Shown: one piece after another, positions 30,940 through 33,613 of the stretch
How positions within the stretch are numbered: position 1 is the first letter of the stretch
Layout: each line of letters starts with the position of its first letter
Assembly (NCBI GenBank): GCA_964434165.1
Contig: CAYSUS010000081.1
Span: 1 to 33,613 of the forward strand
Direction: 5' to 3'
Source of the DNA: CAYSUS01 sp964434165
Lineage (GTDB): Bacteria > Planctomycetota > Planctomycetia > Pirellulales > Thermoguttaceae
DNA length: 33,613 nucleotides
Notes under the pieces: model-generated
The model's database searches: none
Told to the model about the DNA's origin: nothing
Seen by the model: only the letters and a program-made list of their open reading frames with translations
Program-made: the position numbers and the translations under genes

Positions 30940-31254
30940 GGCGTCGATCTGCCCCAGACGGCACTCGCCCCGGCCCGAGACGAACCGTTTCTCCTGCCTG
31001 GCCGGGCACCCGGCCGGCGCCGACGCGCCCGCCGGGATACGCTTGGGGCGCTTTGCGGCGGCCGAGTAGGCGTGCATAATACGGCCGGGGTGCGACCACC
31101 TGGCCCCTGCCGCTTGGGACGCGTGCCCCACGACAGCTCCCCCCGGGGCCCCGACCCGCGGAGCGTGACGTGTCTGCGGACGCGATCGACCGAACAGGAA
31201 GGCGGCGACTGGCGCCCAGTCCCGCAGCCCGATGACGTCCCCGGGAGGAGCCCC
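30940..31254. other. 315-base gene-free stretch before the YihY gene
   Basis: No gene. Its only clear signal is the -10 like CATAAT at 31075-31080. The rest is GC-rich with several short inverted repeats (for example CCGGCCGG-like runs) and nothing I can name. Confidence 0.5.
31053..31080 (+). promoter_or_regulatory. Candidate promoter for the YihY gene
   Basis: CATAAT (31075-31080, five of six) with TTGCGG (31053-31058) 16 bases before it. The -35 is weak. It is about 175 bases before the ATG at 31255. Confidence 0.35.
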
Positions 31255-32136
31255 ATGCTGGCGAGCATCAGGCGGCTTGCGAGAGACCTCTGGTCGGCCT
31301 GCCAGAACTGGCAAAGGGACGACGGAAGCCACCTGGCCGCGTCCGTCTCGTTCTACATGGCCGTCTCGTTCTTTCCCCTGCTCCTGGTGCTGATCTCCGC
31401 GACCGGGCTGGTCCTCCGCTTCTCCGGCTGGGGCCAGGACGCCCAGCAGCGCCTCATCGGGCTGATCGGCGAACAGACGTCGTCCGTGCTGGCGGGCCAG
31501 GTCAAGGCCGTGCTTGCCAACGTCGAGGAGGGAGCCGCGCTGGGCGGACCGGTCGGCCTGGCGATGCTGCTGGTGGCATCCTTGGTGGTGTTCGTGCATT
31601 TCGACGACGCGATGGACCGCATCTGGAACGTCCCCCGACGCGACCATCCCGGCGTCCTGGCTGCGCTCCGCAGCGTGCTCGTCGATCGACTGCGCGCCTT
31701 CCTGATGCTCCTCGGCGTGGGCGTGTTCGTCACTGCCGGCTTCGTCGCGACCATGGGCCTCTCCGTCGTCGCCCGGTACGGCAGCCCGTGGGTCCCGACG
31801 CCCCCGTCTATTTGGGGTTTTCTTACCCTGGGTGCTGCCGTGGTGCTGAACTGGCTGCTGTTCGCCGTCATCTACCGGCTGCTCCCCAAAGTGCCGGTGA
31901 GATGGTCGGAGGCGGCGCGGGGCGCCCTGCTGGCCTCGGTGATGTGGGAAGCGGGGCGCCGGTTGCTCGCCGCCCTGGTCATCGGCTCGAAGTTCAGCGT
32001 GTATGGCGTCGTCGGGGCCTTCGTGGCGATCATGCTCTGGGTTTACTACGCCGTGACGGTCCTCTTTCTCGGCGCCGAGTACATCCAGACCTTCCTTGGG
32101 CGGCGCCATCCGGCTCCCCCTCCGAGCGGCGAGTAG
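31255..32136 (+). CDS. YihY/BrkB family membrane protein
   Basis: 293 aa from the ATG at 31255, with GGGAGGAG four bases before it. About six membrane helices. The family's SFYMAVSFFPLLLVLISATG, the NVEEGAALGGPVGLAMLLVA loop, MDRIWNVPRR and the late FSVYGVVGAFVAIMLWVYY are all present. Members were once called RNase BN in error; the membrane family's role is not established. It converges on the DUF2254 gene with 28 bases between the stops. Confidence 0.9.
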   Translation: MLASIRRLARDLWSACQNWQRDDGSHLAASVSFYMAVSFFPLLLVLISATGLVLRFSGWGQDAQQRLIGLIGEQTSSVLAGQVKAVLANVEEGAALGGPVGLAMLLVASLVVFVHFDDAMDRIWNVPRRDHPGVLAALRSVLVDRLRAFLMLLGVGVFVTAGFVATMGLSVVARYGSPWVPTPPSIWGFLTLGAAVVLNWLLFAVIYRLLPKVPVRWSEAARGALLASVMWEAGRRLLAALVIGSKFSVYGVVGAFVAIMLWVYYAVTVLFLGAEYIQTFLGRRHPAPPPSGE

Positions 32137-32164
32137 CCGCCTGGCGAATCGTCCGGGCCGGCGC

Positions 32165-33583
32165 TCACCCGTTGACCTCCCCGTCGGCCGCGGGCTGGGA
32201 GGGGCCGTTTCCCTCATGGGAGGCGGACGCCTCGCGGGTCGGCGAGGATCGGTGCGCCGCCTCTTCCCCGCGCGCCTCGTCCAGAGTGGATCGGACGCGG
32301 TCGAAGTGCTCGATCAACCCTTGAAGGTCCTCGTCGAGGTGGTCCGCGTTTCGATAGATCTCGACCACGAGCCTCGCCTGCTCGAGGAGGGCCTCCCGGT
32401 CGGCCTGGCGCCGCGACTTCCGGGCGATGCTCTCCAGGCCCTCCAGGAGGCGGACCCCGACCGGCGGCGAGCCCTGCGCGTGCTGGCGGATCTGGTTGAA
32501 CGCCGCGGCGAGGGCTTCGGTGAACGTGGCCCGATCGACGATCACTCGCACGCGACCGTCGCCGTCGGTGCGATATCGGGAGGGGATCTTCCGCTGCGCG
32601 AGGCGCGAAAGCGCGGCCGAGAGGCGGTCGATGCCGTTGACCGCCGTGAACGGATCGTTGATCCCCGGGGACAAGGCCCTCACCGTCAACTGCACCAGCT
32701 CGTGGATGGCGCAGTTGACGTCCTCCCGCGGCGTGCGCATGTTGCCGACGATCAGGGCGCTATTGACCCGCCGGGCGGCGCGATCCGGGTCGCCCCCGCC
32801 CCAGAGCCTGGCCACCGGGCCGCCCTTGGCGATGAAGTCGCCGGGACGCACGCACATCTCGATCACGAGGTCGCCTTCGCGCGCCGCATCGAGCAGGGAC
32901 TCGCCGTCGATCCCTTGCAGGTATCCCTCCAGGTCGGACTCGATCGTCCGCATGGGCTCTCCTTCCCGCTGCGGCAGGCGCGCGGCCGCCTCCTCGGCTT
33001 CGACCTCGCCCCGGCCCAGGGTCTCCGGGAAGAGCCAGTCGATCGAGGCGCCGAGGTCGCCGGCCAGGCGAGCCACGACATGGGGCGCTTGAACCGCCTC
33101 CACCACGTCGTGGATGAAGTAGATCAGCACGAAGACGCTGATCACCGCCAGCGCAATCCCCAGGGTTACGGACAGGTGCGGAACGAAGGCCGAGCCGCCC
33201 GCACCTTGTACGGTCCGCAACACGAGGAAGCAGTAAACGCTGGTGCCGAGAAGCACCCCGAGTGCGATCTGCGTCGGCCCGCTGCGCATTCGCTGGCGGA
33301 GCACGCGCGATCCGAACTGCGAGGAGGCGATGGACAACGTGACCATCGTCACCGAGAAGACCACCCCGGAGACGGTGATCATCGCCCCGGCGATCGTGGA
33401 CAGGACCGTCCGGGCCCCTTCCGGCGTGGTCGCCAGCCACGCGAGAACCCGGGAGCCGGGATAGCTCGCGTCCCAGGTCAGGCCCGCGACCGCCAGCCCC
33501 ACCGAGGCGAGAACCAGGACGGCCGGCAGGAACCAGAACGTGCCGCTGACGTGGTCCCAAGCGCTGAGCAGTCGTATTCTCAT
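32165..33583 (-). CDS. DUF2254 family membrane protein
   Basis: 472 aa from the ATG at 33583. Four or so N-terminal membrane helices (FWFLPAVLVLASVGLAVAGL; TIAGAMITVSGVVFSVTMVT, then the LSIASSQFGSRVLR hallmark; VLLGTSVYCFLVL; VISVFVLIYFIHDV), then a large soluble C-terminal domain with LVIEMCVRPGDFIAKGGPVA, DVNCAIHELVQLTVRALSPG and INDPFTAVNGIDRLSAAL, all family signatures. The last 35 residues are low-complexity. No ribosome binding site is visible upstream within the last 30 bases of the window. The function of the family is unknown. Confidence 0.9.
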   Translation of the reverse strand: MRIRLLSAWDHVSGTFWFLPAVLVLASVGLAVAGLTWDASYPGSRVLAWLATTPEGARTVLSTIAGAMITVSGVVFSVTMVTLSIASSQFGSRVLRQRMRSGPTQIALGVLLGTSVYCFLVLRTVQGAGGSAFVPHLSVTLGIALAVISVFVLIYFIHDVVEAVQAPHVVARLAGDLGASIDWLFPETLGRGEVEAEEAAARLPQREGEPMRTIESDLEGYLQGIDGESLLDAAREGDLVIEMCVRPGDFIAKGGPVARLWGGGDPDRAARRVNSALIVGNMRTPREDVNCAIHELVQLTVRALSPGINDPFTAVNGIDRLSAALSRLAQRKIPSRYRTDGDGRVRVIVDRATFTEALAAAFNQIRQHAQGSPPVGVRLLEGLESIARKSRRQADREALLEQARLVVEIYRNADHLDEDLQGLIEHFDRVRSTLDEARGEEAAHRSSPTREASASHEGNGPSQPAADGEVNG

Positions 33584-33613
33584 CACAGGCGGACCACGGG
33601 GCAAGACACCGAG

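Noticed and set aside
1..33613. CRISPR arrays, complete insertion sequences or prophage
   Set aside because: No regularly spaced repeats, transposase genes or phage structural genes were seen. The holin-family gene sits among stress genes, and the only mobile-DNA trace is the integrase scrap at 26401-26505.

Overview
The window is GC-rich, densely packed bacterial DNA from what looks like a member of the Planctomycetota, probably of the Pirellulales type. The grounds are the typical small planctomycete proteins (for example the one at 22975-23190, with its PAGS..KI..L and LPLW..RDR.DYSGL signatures), the DUF6798-like and PmoA/DUF6807-like proteins, a tyrosine-integrase scrap of the SPKTEHHEGK type common in that group, and frequent GTG and TTG starts. 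Assignments rest on reading motifs by eye; no database search was run.

Layout. (1) 1-560: two minus-strand tRNA units, each with a recognisable sigma-70 type promoter. One is a complete tRNA-Ala(CGC) followed by a 12-bp hairpin. The other is a tRNA-Lys(UUU) that stops matching a tRNA right after the anticodon loop. (2) 558-2204 (-): an orphan solute-binding lipoprotein. (3) 2273-5909 (+): a polytopic DUF6798-like protein, a Nudix hydrolase and a CelD/BcsL-type acetyltransferase, probably one transcript. (4) 5954-21786 (+): a long envelope-glycan locus with two HAD phosphatases around an SpsF/KdsB-like nucleotidyltransferase, a large GT-B transferase, a flippase, two CDP-alcohol phosphatidyltransferases alternating with two GT2 glycosyltransferases, a polysaccharide-deacetylase-like enzyme, GT4, GT9, a small membrane protein and a GT39-like membrane transferase. 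Many genes touch or overlap at start/stop codons. (5) 21879-25959: YjbQ, small planctomycete proteins, CsrA with a conserved partner, a PmoA-like protein and a secreted protein, mostly on the minus strand. (6) 26141-26845: a tRNA-Ala(GGC) with its own promoter and hairpins, next to a truncated AI-2E transporter gene joined to a tyrosine-integrase scrap. (7) 26922-33583: an envelope/stress cluster with Pmp3, a DUF1328 protein, a CsbD-DUF883-like fusion, four more small proteins with glycine-rich membrane segments, a holin-family protein, a zinc-ribbon/PH-domain protein, YihY and DUF2254.

The two most unusual parts are the glycan locus and the stress cluster. The glycan locus pairs two CDP-alcohol phosphatidyltransferases (one with the last motif Asp replaced by His) with a nucleotidyltransferase whose signature residues are altered, a GT-B enzyme and a flippase. 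This suggests a surface glycan or glycolipid containing phosphodiester-linked alcohol groups, but that product is inferred. The stress cluster is a run of small membrane-tethered proteins preceded by a good candidate sigma-54 promoter. The interrupted tRNA-Lys, and the integrase scrap beside tRNA-Ala, are the main signs of mobile DNA.
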